From positions 1 through 64,000 of the forward strand of contig JAYEVK010000385.1 in the NCBI GenBank assembly GCA_036346275.1: a stretch of 64,000 nt of DNA, written 5' to 3'. The position numbers and the translations under genes were made by a program. The stretch is from Otatea glauca (taxonomy: Eukaryota; Streptophyta; Magnoliopsida; Poales; Poaceae). Under the pieces are notes generated by a model. That model had not been told where the DNA came from. It searched no databases and was given only the letters and a program-made list of their open reading frames with translations. This document shows positions 42,948 to 54,420 of this stretch, piece after piece (the stretch's first letter is position 1; every line of letters begins with the position of its first letter).

Positions 42948-45900
42948 TGTAACACCTAATTTTTGCTCTAATTTGAATTTTGAAGTATTTTTGATTTTCT
43001 TGTGAATTTTTGGGAATTTATTTAAGTTAATTTGGATTTATTCAAATAGGACTTTTCTTGAAAACAATTAAATAATGGAAAAGTTTTTGCAAAGTTTTAT
43101 TGCAAATATTTTAATGGAGTTCAAACATCTCAAAGTAATTTCGGAATTTTTCGGAATTTTTACGCTATTTTAAAAGCTCCAAATGATTTAATTGAATTTC
43201 TAGAATTATTTTAAATGTGAAATGTTTTAAAAATCACATGAATAAAGAATGGGCCGAGCCCATTATCGTGCGTGTCGTCGCCCAACCGCGTCGAAACCCT
43301 AGCGCCGCTTAGCCCAAGCCGTTCGATCCGGATCGAGCGCTGTGAGTGTGCCACGTCGCCGCGACGCGTGAGCCTCGGATCGTCGCCGACGGACGAGCGG
43401 GATTGCGCCACGTCGGTCGTCTTCGCGAGATCACCGGAGCTAATGCGCCGACCGTTTCGCTCGTTCGCCGCTTTGAGCGCGCATGTCGAGGCCCTTTAAG
43501 CACCGAGTAGCGCGTCCGTGAGCTCCTTCGCTGCGTCTTTTGACTCCTCGCACGCACGCCGAGACCCTCTCTAGCGCTGGCGAGCTCGCCGTAGTTGCGA
43601 CTTTGTGCCGCCGTTGTTTTGCTTCTCTCGTCGCCGTCCGTCGCTTTCGCGCGTGCTCGACCCGCCCGAAGTTCACGAAGCAAGCCGCATCGAGTGGACC
43701 ACTTCTTCTCGCCGAGAAGCCCCCGCAGCCGTCGCCGAGGTCATCTTCCCCACTCCGCAACCTTCGCTTCTTCGCGCCGTCAACCTCGTCGAATCGCGCC
43801 GACCGTCCGATTTGCATCGTTCGGTTACGGTGAGTCCGCGTAGCCTCCATCTCTGTAGATGTTTAGATTGAATCGTGGCCGTTGGATCTTGATGTATGCG
43901 GCTTGGATTAGATCTAGTTTGTGCGATATGTTTTTGTCTTAGCCGTTGGATCGTTAGTGGATGCGAGGATTGAGCCACGTCGCGCCATGAGCGAGAAACC
44001 GCTCGGTACCGTGAGGCCGTTAGATTAGATCTAAGCGGTAGAGATTGGATCTGGTTTTGCCCTAAGGATCCGCGCCGTTCAGATTTGAGCGTGCGGCGGA
44101 GATGGCACCGCACCCTCGCCAAATCACGTGTTGACGCGTGGGCATTTTGATAGGCGGAGACCGAGATCGGCCGTCGATTTCGGGCGCATCGTCGCGATTG
44201 CGCCGCGTGTTGTCGCATGAACCGAGACGTCGCGATGGCGGCGCGGTCTTGGCCGTTGGATCTGAGCGCGTCGTTGGATGTGCGACAGCGTGGGCGTGGA
44301 GTCGCGGCGTCGCCAAACCCGCGGGGTGAGATCCGGCCGTTGGATGAGCGGCGATGCGGATCTTGCCGCGTGTCGCGTCGGGATTGGCTGCGCGATCGTC
44401 GCCGACGCCACGGCTTGCGTCACCCGGTGCATGAGCGCGATCTTTGCCGATCCACGGTGGACGAGCCGAACCGTGGACCCGACCCATGAGCCGAAACAGC
44501 GTGGCGGCACTAGAGGTCGCCACGTGTCGGCCGACGTCGAAATGACGCGTCATAAATATTTTATATATAAAAATATTTCGACCGAAATTCATTTCTGTCT
44601 CGACGTCATCATGACGCGATGTCGACGTCATTTATGCGAATTTCAGTATAAAATAATTCAGAAAAATCGTATTTTCTTAATTTCGTATTTTGATTTTATT
44701 CAAACTTCAAATGACTATAACTTTTGCATTTTAACTCGGATTTGGGTGATTCAAATTTCTAAAAATTCATAAAATTATGAGCTATTTAATGGTGAATTTT
44801 ATTTGAATTTTGAGGTCATCTAGTCTTCTGTATTAGCTATTTATTGTATCTTTTTGTTTGTGCGCAGAGCGCAAATTTGTCGGAAAGTTTCGAGGAAGAA
44901 TTCGTCGCTCAAGACCAAGCTTGAACACGACCAGCAACTCTTTGAAGGCAAGTGATGCTTTGATCATTTTGATCCCAGATTTTAAAATGTAATTTATGCT
45001 TTGAAACTATGCATGCTAATTATTTAAAATGAATTTAAATTAATTTGGGATAATGTAGTTAATCAACCCATTTTGTTATTCCACCTTGAATTATTAGTTG
45101 TATGCCTAAATCATTGTCCCCTAAGTTTGATTATATTAGTTGGATGTTAATATTGTGCCAACACGGGAGGCTAGACCGTGAGTAGATGCTTAGCCTTGCA
45201 GCGAGTCATGAATGATCTTTCAGAGAAATGCTACAAAATTGACTAATGGAATATTGAATGTATTTTGAAAGTGGTGTGATGATGCCACATGATGATATGG
45301 AAGTATGGTGACCTGTGTGGTTCCATATTGATGTTGAGTTATTGCAGGCATGTGTTGCACAATAATCAATGGGGTGGGAAATGTTTTAGACTAGGGCAAG
45401 TGGCAAGAGGCTGTGTGCCTGGTGGGCCTGTGTGGCAGTGGGTTGATGAGTGTTGTGAGTCTGTGTGCCACAATGGGCTGTGTGCCACTATTGAGTGTTG
45501 GAAGTCTTGCCTTGGTCAGTTAAGGACTTCACCTTGCAAGCCTTTGATCTGAGTCACCCGTACAACCACATGTCTGATATGGGACAGACCTAGTTGACTA
45601 GGGTTCTGATATCTTTCCTCTGATACCTCGGGGTGACGATACAGGGGTGTATCTGTATGGGGGCGTGCACGTGCTACGGCTTGGTGCCCATCCAGCGGTG
45701 ATTGGCCGGTCCTATACTTGGCTCTGTGTGAGGAAGTGATAGTGAAGGCAATCTGGGAGAGGTTCTTTGGTTATGGTAGAGGTTCTGAAAAGCTTTGTTG
45801 CGGACAATCACTGTGTGGTGGCGGTTTGTATCTTGTGGGTAAAGTGTACAACCTCTGCAGAGTGTCAAAACTATTCGAATAGCCGTGCTCACGGAATTGA

Positions 45901-46562
45901 GCATTGCTCGGGATTCTGATCAAGGGTAGATTTTCAAAAACAAAACATGGAAGGGTGGCTATGTGCCAAGTGTTAAAATGAGCTATTATAAGGTGGTGCG
46001 AGAAACCTCATGGAAAAACCATTTGAAATTATTATTACGTATAAGCTGTTTCTATGCTTTAATCTAACTAAGATATTGGTTAAAAATCTTCGCTTGATGC
46101 AAAAGAACCATTTAAGCCAATCCTTTGGAACAAGATCGCATATAGTAATAGTCTTGCATTCATGCATTACTTGTTGAGTGCCTTGTGTACTCACCCCACC
46201 TTGCTTTCAACCCCAACATCGGTGGAGGAGACTACACGGTTTGGGAGGAGGAGTACATCGAGGACACGATGAACTAGGGGCAAGCCCGTCGGTTGCTGTG
46301 GCAAGATGAAGGCTTCCACGACCTTTTTTTATGTTCATTGCTATTTCTTTACTTTGAATAATGTAAGCCCTGTGTGGCTGACCTATCTGTAAGGAGACCA
46401 TAAGGTCGTACAACTCGGTTTATATACATCTTTGCACTATTTATTCTGATATCTTCGTGAATGTCTGTGATGTGCAACCCTGTATGACTGTGTGTGCTAG
46501 CGTGATCCTGGACTGGCACAGAATACACAGAGGGTCCGGATTTGCGGGTTCGGGTCCCGACA
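42948..46562 (+). repeat. Family-2 LTR C (3615 bp)
   Basis: It begins TGTAACACC and ends GGGTCCCGACA, followed by the right GGCAA target copy. Putative intron 43830-44867, mini-exon 44868-44947 with donor AAG|GCAAGT, palindrome CTATTCGAATAG 45871-45882. Compared with LTR B it carries many CTG-to-TCG/CCG and CAG-to-CGA changes. Confidence 0.92.
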
Positions 46563-47203
46563 GGCAACCGACAAGGCTCGGACTCTAATGACTCGTGTCT
46601 TCCTGGACTTCCTCTTCCAACACAGGTGTAGATTCTTCAACTGTCGATTATTGTTGTTTGGCAAGGGTGAGTACTTAAGCACTCAACAAGTTGTGCACAG
46701 AATGCAATTCTATGTATCTATATGTAAGGCTTATTCCAATGGATAGGCTATCATGGCTATTTTGCAATAAGCAGCATTTATGAACAAGTATAATAAATAG
46801 ATTGTAAAGACTTGTAAAACAAATAGTAATAATAAATAGATTCAGTATTTCTCAAGTAAACCAAGTTTCCAATCCTAAGTCAATTTCCATCTTCCACATG
46901 GCATTCCGCCATCCCAATCAAATTGTCCATTTAATTAAGCTAACCCTTAACTGTAATTCCCGGGCATTGCTCAATTCCGCGAGCACGGCTATCCAAATAG
47001 TTTCACGCTCTGCAGACGTTATGCACTTTACCCACGTGATACAACCAAACACCACCAAGGCGAGTGATTATAACAAAGCCTTTACAATGCGCTGGCTTAA
47101 CCCGATACTACCCGCTAAGGTTTCAACACTGGTGGGACTGGTTACCACATCCAGGGCCCCCCTCTTGCGCCATGTGAATTACTCCATAACTCGGGAACTC
47201 ACA
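46563..47203 (-). repeat. Outer 5' LTR, piece 2
   Basis: It resumes at GGCAA (second target copy, 46563-46567) with GGCAACCGACAAGGCTCGG, matching 15690 onward of the intact LTR. It stops at TCACA (47199-47203), where the solo LTR inserted. Confidence 0.9.
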
Positions 47204-48733
47204 TGTGAGGACCCGAATCCACTGATTCGAACCCACTGTGTTTACCGCACTAGTCCCAGGATCAACGCTAGTGCACGCAGCTCAACATTGGTACATATCA
47301 CATCATACTCAACGATAATAGAATAATAGTTCATTCATTGATATATCTAAAGGTATGATCTTATGACCAACTTACATTATTAAGCCACGCTGGGCAAGAC
47401 TGAAAAATATAAACTAATAATTATGCAACGGAAAGTAGAAAACGTAGATAGCTCATCAGTTCACCACAGGCAACCAACAAGGCTCGGACCCTAATGACTT
47501 GTGTCTTCCTGGACTTCCTCTTCCAACACAGGTGTAGATTTTTCAACTGTTGATTATTGTTGTTTGGCAAGGGTGAGCACTTAAAGCACTCAACAAGTTG
47601 TGCACAGAATGCAATTCTATGTATCTATATGTAAGGCTTATTCCAATGGATAGGCTATCATGGCTATTTTGCAATAAGCAGCATTTATGAACAAGTATAA
47701 TAAATAGATTGTAAAGAATGTAGAACAAATAACAATAATAAATAAATTCAGCATTTTCCAAGTAAACCAAGTTTCCAATCCTAAGTCAAATTCCATCTTC
47801 CATATGGCCTTCCGCCATCCCAACCAAGTTGTCCAATTAATTAAACTAACCCATAACTGTAATTCCCTAGCTTTGCTCAATACCGCGAGCACGGCTATTC
47901 GAATAGTTTCACACTCTGCAGAGGTTATGCACTTTACCCACGCGATACAACCAAACACCACCAAGGCGAGTGATTATAACAAAGCCTTTACAAAGCACTA
48001 CCCGCTAAGGTTTCAACACTGGTGGGTCTGAAAACCATAACCAGGGCCCCCCTCTTGCGCCATGTGAATTACACCATAACTCGGAAACTCACACCGACCA
48101 CGATAGTACCAAAGTTAAGACATTGCAAATTACTCAGCTAGGCTGGCCCATACCAGACATGTGGTTGCATGATTGACTCAGGTCAAAGGCTTGCAAGGTT
48201 AAGTCCTTAGTGTGATCAAGGCAAGACTTCCACATACTCTCTGCCCATCGGGCCCACCTTGGCATACTCGCCCCTTGTCACTTGCCCCAATCTAAGTTAT
48301 TATCACCCCGTTGATTACCAAGCACCACGTGCCATCAACAATTCAACATCGTTGCATGACATGACTCGTCACAACAACTCAATCTCATCGTGTGATCCCA
48401 CATGACACACAAGTTCATAACATTGTTCAATATTCCATTAATCAAAATTAATTATCAACGATTCTGACTCATGTGATGACGTGGCATGGCTAAGCAACTA
48501 ATACGAACTAATCTTCCAATGTTGATTATAATTACTAACCAACTATATTGAACCAATCTAGGGTGACAATGGATCATGGCATACAATGACAAGGTAGGGT
48601 ATAGATCAATCTGGTATATTAACTAAGCCCAATCTAATTTGAAACAATTGTATACTTGAAATATATGCAATAGGGTAAAACAAATATAGCAATTTTATAA
48701 AAATGGGTTCAACATGATCAAAGCACAACTTGC

Positions 48734-48813
48734 CTTGGAATAGGTCCTGATCTGGTTCTGGAACTTGCTCTTGAGTTGCTGGATCTTCCTCCGAAGCGTC
48801 GCACAATTCAACG
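48734..48813 (-). promoter_or_regulatory. Putative LTR mini-exon in solo LTR (80 nt)
   Basis: On the minus strand a TACGCGTAG acceptor is followed by an ATG-free purine-rich stretch (frame ASEEDPATQEQVPEPDQDLF) ending CAAG|GCAAGT, an intact GC-type donor. This shows that the GCAAGT donor is ancestral in family 1 and the GAAAGT of the outer element is a mutation. Confidence 0.48.
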
Positions 48814-49624
48814 TCTACGCGTACCAAAGAAGAAAAGCAAATAAATACCAAAACAGAGATCAATTGAACTCCAAAAATCAAATAAAATTCACCATTAAAT
48901 AGATCTCAATTTTACAAATTTTTATTTGAATCACTCAAATCCGAGTTAAATTGCAAAAGATATAGCCTTTTGAAGTTTGAAATAAATACTGAAATTGCTA
49001 AAATCAGAAAATCGGAATTAATAGATTTATTTTTAAATCGAAAATAGATTATTGCGTCATCATGACGTCACAAGGCGTCACCGCCCGAACCAATCGGGCA
49101 CGACACATGGCCCGGTGCATAGACACGGTCCACGGCCGAGCCACCCACCGTGAACCGGTCCATGGCGCCTCGGCCTCTGCTACCGACACATGTCCCGATC
49201 CGATTGGTCGCAGATCGCCCCGTCGATGCACGACACGCGCGCGCATCCACGTCTTGATTAGATCAAGCGGTGCAGATGCTTGCAACGGCTCGATCTCCCC
49301 GCTTCGCCGATCCGACGACCACAAACTTACCCGAGACTAATGGCGGCGGCGGCGAAGAAATCCACCGAGGCGAAGAAGAAGCTTGGCGACGGTGTTCCGG
49401 CGTTCGGCGTGAAGAAGTGGATTGGTTGTGCGGCACACCCGGCGAGTCCAAATCCGAGACCAAAACGTCAAAACCGACGAACCGGCGGCGCACTTGAGCA
49501 AAACCCGCGGCGACCTCGGCGTTCTACTCCGGCGAGCTCCCGAGCACGCTCCTCGACTGCTCTTGCGAAACTTTACCGATCAAAAGCTGCAGCACACACG
49601 GATGAACCTCGGGTACTTGCCCCC

Positions 49625-49634
49625 TCTATTTATA
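49625..49634 (-). promoter_or_regulatory. TATA box of the solo LTR
   Basis: The minus strand reads GAGGCTATAAATAGAGGGG, a strong TATA box before a GC-rich leader block. Confidence 0.6.
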
Positions 49635-50283
49635 GCCTCGGTACGCACGCTTCAAAGGAAACCCTAGGTCGTTACGGCGGCGGAGACCGACTCCGACATG
49701 GCGACGGCCTGCTTCCGAGTCCTGCGCGAAGACGATTCACCACAACCGTTCGATCGCAATCTACCGGCCACGATTTTACGGCTGAGATCTGCATCCAACC
49801 GACCGTGATATTTTCCAACGGCGGCGATTAAATGAGGCCCGAACCGGTACGCTTCAACCTTGCCCGCGCGATCTCGATTGAACGGCGGCGATCAACCCTC
49901 GGAAGATGGGCTAAACAGGCGCGCTACTCGGGCCAGCCACGACAATGAATGGGCCAAGCCCACTCTTGTTCCAACCAAAAGAAAGGATTTTTCAATTAAA
50001 ATAATTCCGAAATTCATTTTGTTTGTTTTAGGCAATAAAACTATTAATAAAAATCCAAGAAAAATCTCAAAAATACTTTGAGACATTCTGGACTCAAATA
50101 AAATATTTTTGGCAAAACTTTATTTTGACTTTGCACAGATTTAAATAAGTTTGAATAAAAGCAATAAACTTGAAATAAGAATTAATTCAAATAAATCCAG
50201 AAAAATCCAAATAAATTCCAGAAAATCACAAATGCATTTTTAAGAAATAGAAACTTAATTAAGCTGAATTTTGGGATGTTACA

Positions 50284-52491
50284 TCACACCGACCACGATA
50301 GTACCAAAATTAAGACATTGCAAATTACTCAGCTAGGCTGGCCCATACCAGACATGTGGTTACATGATTAACTCAGGTCAAAGGCTTGCAAGGTTAAGTC
50401 CTTAGAGTGATCAAGGCAAGACTTCCACATACCCTCTGCCCATCGGGCCCACCTTGGCATACTCGCCCCTTGTCACTTGCCCCAATCTAAGTGATTATCA
50501 CCCCGTTGATTACCAAGCACCACGTGCCATCAACAATTCAACATCATTGCGTGACATGACTCGCCACAACACTCAATCTCATCGTGTGATCCCACATGAC
50601 ACACAAGTTCATAACATTGTTGCATATTCCATTAATCAAGATTTATTATCAATGATTCCAATACATGTGATGACGTGGCATGGCTAAGCAACTAATACGA
50701 ACTAATCCTCCAATGTTGATTATAATTACTAACCAACTATATTGAACCAATCTAGGGTGACAATGGATCATGGCATACAATGACAAGGTAGGGTATAGAT
50801 CAATCTGGTACATTAGCTAAGCCCAATCTAATTTGAAACCATTGTATACTTGAAATATATGCAATAGGGTAAAACAAATATAGCAATTTTATAACATGGG
50901 TTCAACATGATCAAAGCACAACTTTCCTTGAATAGGTTCTGATCTGGTTCTGGAACTTGCTCTTGAGTTGCTGGATCTTCCTCCGAAGTGTCGCACAATT
51001 CAACGTCTACGCGTACCGAAGGAGAAAAACAAATAAATACCAAAACAGAGAGCAATTGAACTCCAAAAATCAAATAAAATTCACCATTAAATAGATATCA
51101 ATTTTACAAATTTTTAGAAATTTGAATCACTCAAATCCGAGTTAAATTGCAAAAGATATAGCCTTTTGAAGTTTGAAATAAATACTCAAATTGTAAAAAT
51201 CAGAAAATCAGAATTAACAGATTTATTTTTAAATCGAAAACAGATTTATTGCGTCATCATGACGTCATCTTTGGCGTCGGCTGGCTTGGACCAATCGAGC
51301 GCGACCGTGTCCCGGTGCATAGACACGGTCCACGGAACCTCCTCCGTCTCACCGTGAACCGGCGTATGACGCCTCGGTGCGTGTGCGCCGCGCGCATGAT
51401 CCGTTGGTCGCCCGCACGGTTCAATCTAATCCACGTAAACACGATCGAAAGGCCCGGTTGTTCGCGGCGCGGAACCTCACCCTCCGCTACTGGTCGGACG
51501 GCCCACGATTCACGCCGCCAACAATGGCGACGCCGCCACGAGGCTTTACCGGACATGGAGAAGATGCGAACCCGGCGGCGATCCGACGACGTTCGGCGGC
51601 GAGACCTTACCGATTCGATCGTAGCTTCTCGGTGAACCAGATCTGGGACCAACGCGGCGTAGAAACGGCTCGACGGCGATGTTTTCGATCAAAACTTCGC
51701 GGTGCACCCACGAATCGCGGCGAGGTCTGGCGGTTGCTCTTCGGGCTCCACGGCGCGGCGCTTTAGCGGAAAGGTGCGGCAGACAACGATGAATCCAAGG
51801 CCTACGGGTGGTGGCTTATATAGCGCTCGCCGACGCGCAAACGGTGACCTAAGTCGGCACGGCGATGAACTCGCGAAGAACTCGCAATCCGGCGACGCAA
51901 CGGAGACGAACTCCCGATGTCCATCCGATCTTCAATCAACGGACGAGATCTCCCCGAGACGTGGTACAATCCGGCTCGGATACGATATCTAACGGCGGCG
52001 GTTAATTCCTTTCCTTTTCTGCTCCCCTTAATCCGAGCCGTCCAAAGCAGATCCAACGAACCACGATCTTAGGGTTTCCATACCAACTCCACCGCCCGAT
52101 CACGATCTATCGGCTCGAGGCGGTTGGGTCAAGACGACGCACGCATGCGGAATTCGGGCCGAGGCCCAATACTGTTCATGCCGATTTTAAAAGGTTTTCC
52201 ATTTAAAATAATTGCTGAAATTCATTTAATTTGTTTTAGGCAAATAAATTATCAGGAAAAATCCCAGAAAAATCTCAAAAATACTTTGAGACATTCTGGA
52301 CTCCAATAAAATATTTTTGGCAAAACTTTATTTTAACTTTGCACAGATTTAAATAAATTTGAGCAAAAGGGTAATAAACTTAATTTAAAATTAATTCAGA
52401 TAAATCCAGAAAAATCCAAATAAATTCCAGAAAATCATAAATGCACATTTAAACAATAAAATTTAATTAAGCCAAATTTTGGGATGTTACA
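50284..52491 (-). repeat. Outer 5' LTR, piece 3
   Basis: It resumes at TCACACCGACCACGATAG, as in the intact LTR at 16323, and ends GGGATGTTACA at 52491. It is nearly identical to 16323-18517. A TATA box on the minus strand is at 51815-51822. The outer end adjoins the AAGAC duplication. Confidence 0.92.
51815..51822 (-). promoter_or_regulatory. LTR promoter TATA box (outer 5' LTR)
   Basis: The minus strand reads GCGCTATATAAGCCACC, identical in position to the box at 17851-17858. As the 5' LTR this would drive the element, but two insertions downstream now lie between it and gag. Confidence 0.6.
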
Positions 52492-52496
52492 AAGAC
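52492..52496. repeat. Target-site duplication AAGAC (right)
   Basis: AAGAC follows GATGTTACA and matches 15422-15426. Confidence 0.9.
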
Positions 52497-54170
52497 GATG
52501 GGGAAGTCAAAGTATCGTGTGAATTGCTGGTGAATTGCACCCATCAAAGTTGCAGGTGAATCATTGACTTTAATCACCACAACTGACAAGTTCTCCAAAG
52601 TTTGTGTGAGATATACATTCTGTTCGAGAAGTTTACCTCTTTTATCTCCCTATCCAACTTCCACCCATCAAAGTAGCGGGTGAATTGCAAAGCACAAATC
52701 CCTGTGTTAGAGCAAGCAAAAACAAAGCATCCATAAATCTTACGTATTTGCAGGGACAACTGAATAGTAGCTATACAAATTGGCATTATACCTGCATGGA
52801 GCGTAAAGAGAACCACAAGTTATGATATGGTAGTCCACCTTCCAGTCAGTAGAACTGAAGGACTGAGATGGCGATCAGAGGGGGGTGAATGATCCCAAAA
52901 TAAAATTTTCCCCACAAAAAGATCCAACCAAGAATCTCACTTCATCAAAGCAAAGTGGAGAACACAAAATTCTGAAGAAACTTCAGTAGGGTCGGCACTA
53001 TCGTTGTTCAGGCCTGGTACTGCTGAGTAAAATAGACAGGGAATAGTGAAATCAGCCCGACATCAATATGAAATCGATGAATCTTTTGATCGGCTGATCC
53101 AAACCCTTTGAAACTTTGTAAACACCTTCCTATGAATGTCAGGAACCTATTCTAACCTTTAATCGTAAGGATTGATGTCAAAGTTCTGACCTTTTTCCAA
53201 TTTGAGGAAGAGTGCACAAGAACGGGTACAAAAACAAAATCTTGGCCCTCAGCTAGCTCGTGGGTTTTTGATGATCAAGATGATCCTAGATGACTTCCCA
53301 TATGTCATAGCAAGCTAGAACACAAGACAAGAACATCAAAAACCCGATCTTCCAAGAATGATCATTTAAAGAGTAAAAGATCAGTTTCTTGCAAGGAAGA
53401 ACACAAGATTTGCCTAGATGATTAGGATATGGTTTGAAGAAGACTCATCCATCAATCATACATCCTCAAAACAAGATCCACAAGCATTTAGAAGGAGGGG
53501 AGGCAAATCCAACTATGCGGAAAGTAAATTGCAATAATGTAAATTGTTGAATTTAAAGACTGAATTTAAGGCATAATGTAAATGCGGAAAGTAAATTCAG
53601 AATTGAGAAAATTAGATTTTTATTTCTGGAAGGGAGGTTTACAAAGCCTCACAACAAAGTGGGCAAAGCTCAAAGGAGCACTAGAACCTCAAAACCTTTA
53701 AGAGGAGGAAGGCTACCCATACCCCTCTATTTATACTACTCTTGAATCATCCTTCACCCTTGGATGAGTTCCTTCTACCCTAAGGATCACCATCAAGGCT
53801 AGGATTGACTCACTCACTCATACATGGGCTAACCCGAAACCCTCTAACATAATGAGTTTTTGCACGCTTTTCAAAGCATACTAACTAGACCCGTTACTCA
53901 ATCACCTAGACCGCGATCCAACGGCCCTCCTTCATATGAGCAGCTCCTAGCTAGCATATCAGCCATTCCTTGTCTTCTAGGTTAGCAACGACTCTGTCTC
54001 CGATTATCCTGACGCTCCTCGACCGTCTGGACCTTCGGCGCACCTCGTCTAGTCCCAGTCTTCCTTAGCCTCATCATGACTTAGCACCGTTGTCCTGCAA
54101 TCATCAAAAACAAGGAAACACATCCCATAGCATTGCCCAACATTATTTGCAATAAATCTCACATAATTTT
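52497..54170. other. Non-coding AT-rich DNA, intron- or repeat-like
   Basis: No gene recognised. The stretch CACCCATCAAAG-x-TGCAGGTGAAT near 52536 recurs in altered form near 52663. At about 52870 AGAGGGGGGTGAAT starts a region resembling dispersed grass repeats, and near 53500-53600 the string GCGGAAAGTAAATT occurs twice. A minus-strand CCATGCAG|GTATAA junction near 52795 could be a splice donor. I see no conserved protein. Confidence 0.5.
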
Positions 54171-54179
54171 AAAATTCAA

Positions 54180-54420
54180 ATTCAATTTTTGCTCAATAAG
54201 TCGGCACTACCGCCCCCTAGGGCTGGTAGTACCACTCGGCCAGCACTTCTGCTCCAGCATGACCGGTAGCGTTGCTCGCCTAAATTCCCAGCGAAGACCC
54301 TCTCTAGAATATAACTACCGTTCCACAGGCCAGTAGTGCCGCTGCCTGGCCGGTAGTACTACCCCAACATGGCCGATACTATCGCCCCTGGCAGACACAA
54401 CTCAAATCGTTTCATTTTGA
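54180..54420. repeat. Degenerate GGTAGTAC-rich short repeats
   Basis: Several imperfect copies of a GGCCGGTAGTAC / CGGCACTACCG motif in both orientations within 240 bp (e.g. CTGGTAGTACCACTCGGCC, GGCCGGTAGTACTACC, GGCCGATACTATCG). Such repeats occur inside some large grass DNA transposons. No ends of an element were found, so the class is unknown. Confidence 0.45.

Larger units (their letters stand above)
24385..46562 (+). mobile_element. Family-2 Tekay-type complex: LTR-internal-LTR-internal-LTR
   Basis: Three LTRs (24385-28011, 33675-37314, 42948-46562) alternate with two internal regions of 5663 and 5633 bp, all on the plus strand. A single GGCAA target duplication flanks the whole (24380-24384 and 46563-46567), and none flanks the middle LTR. 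Such a structure arises by unequal recombination between the LTRs of one inserted element and its allele or sister. Each internal region has a primer site, pre-gag frame, gag, protease, reverse transcriptase, RNase H, integrase, chromodomain and polypurine tract. Confidence 0.93.
47204..50283 (-). mobile_element. Solo LTR of family 1 inserted in a family-1 LTR (3080 bp)
   Basis: A full LTR from TGTGAGGACC to GGATGTTACA with perfect TCACA duplications at 47199-47203 and 50284-50288 and no internal region. It was formed by recombination between the LTRs of a complete element. It is visibly more different from the outer LTR than the two outer LTRs are from each other, so it belongs to another subfamily. 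Palindrome CTATTCGAATAG is at 47895-47906. Confidence 0.95.
15427..52491 (-). mobile_element. Outer Tekay-type chromovirus (family 1), host of nested insertions
   Basis: A minus-strand element bounded by AAGAC duplications. Its 3' LTR (left in the window) is 15427-18517, its internal region is 18518-24115, and its 5' LTR is split into 24116-24384, 46563-47203 and 50284-52491. Summed, the split LTR is about as long as the intact one. Internal order on the minus strand: primer site, pre-gag frame, gag, protease, reverse transcriptase, RNase H, integrase, chromodomain, polypurine tract. The LTRs are nearly identical over long stretches (16492-16960 against 50454-50921), so the insertion is recent. 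Confidence 0.93.

Noticed and set aside
24385..46562. Two independent tandem insertions of the same element
   Set aside because: No target duplication borders the middle LTR and only one GGCAA pair encloses the block, so recombination after one insertion is simpler.
15427..52491. Centromeric (CRM-type) retrotransposon nest
   Set aside because: The integrases end in a chromodomain of the Tekay/Del type with long LTRs, and no centromeric satellite is present.
52574..52816. 80-codon minus-strand ORF as a gene exon
   Set aside because: No recognisable family, AT-rich composition and no supporting neighbouring exons.
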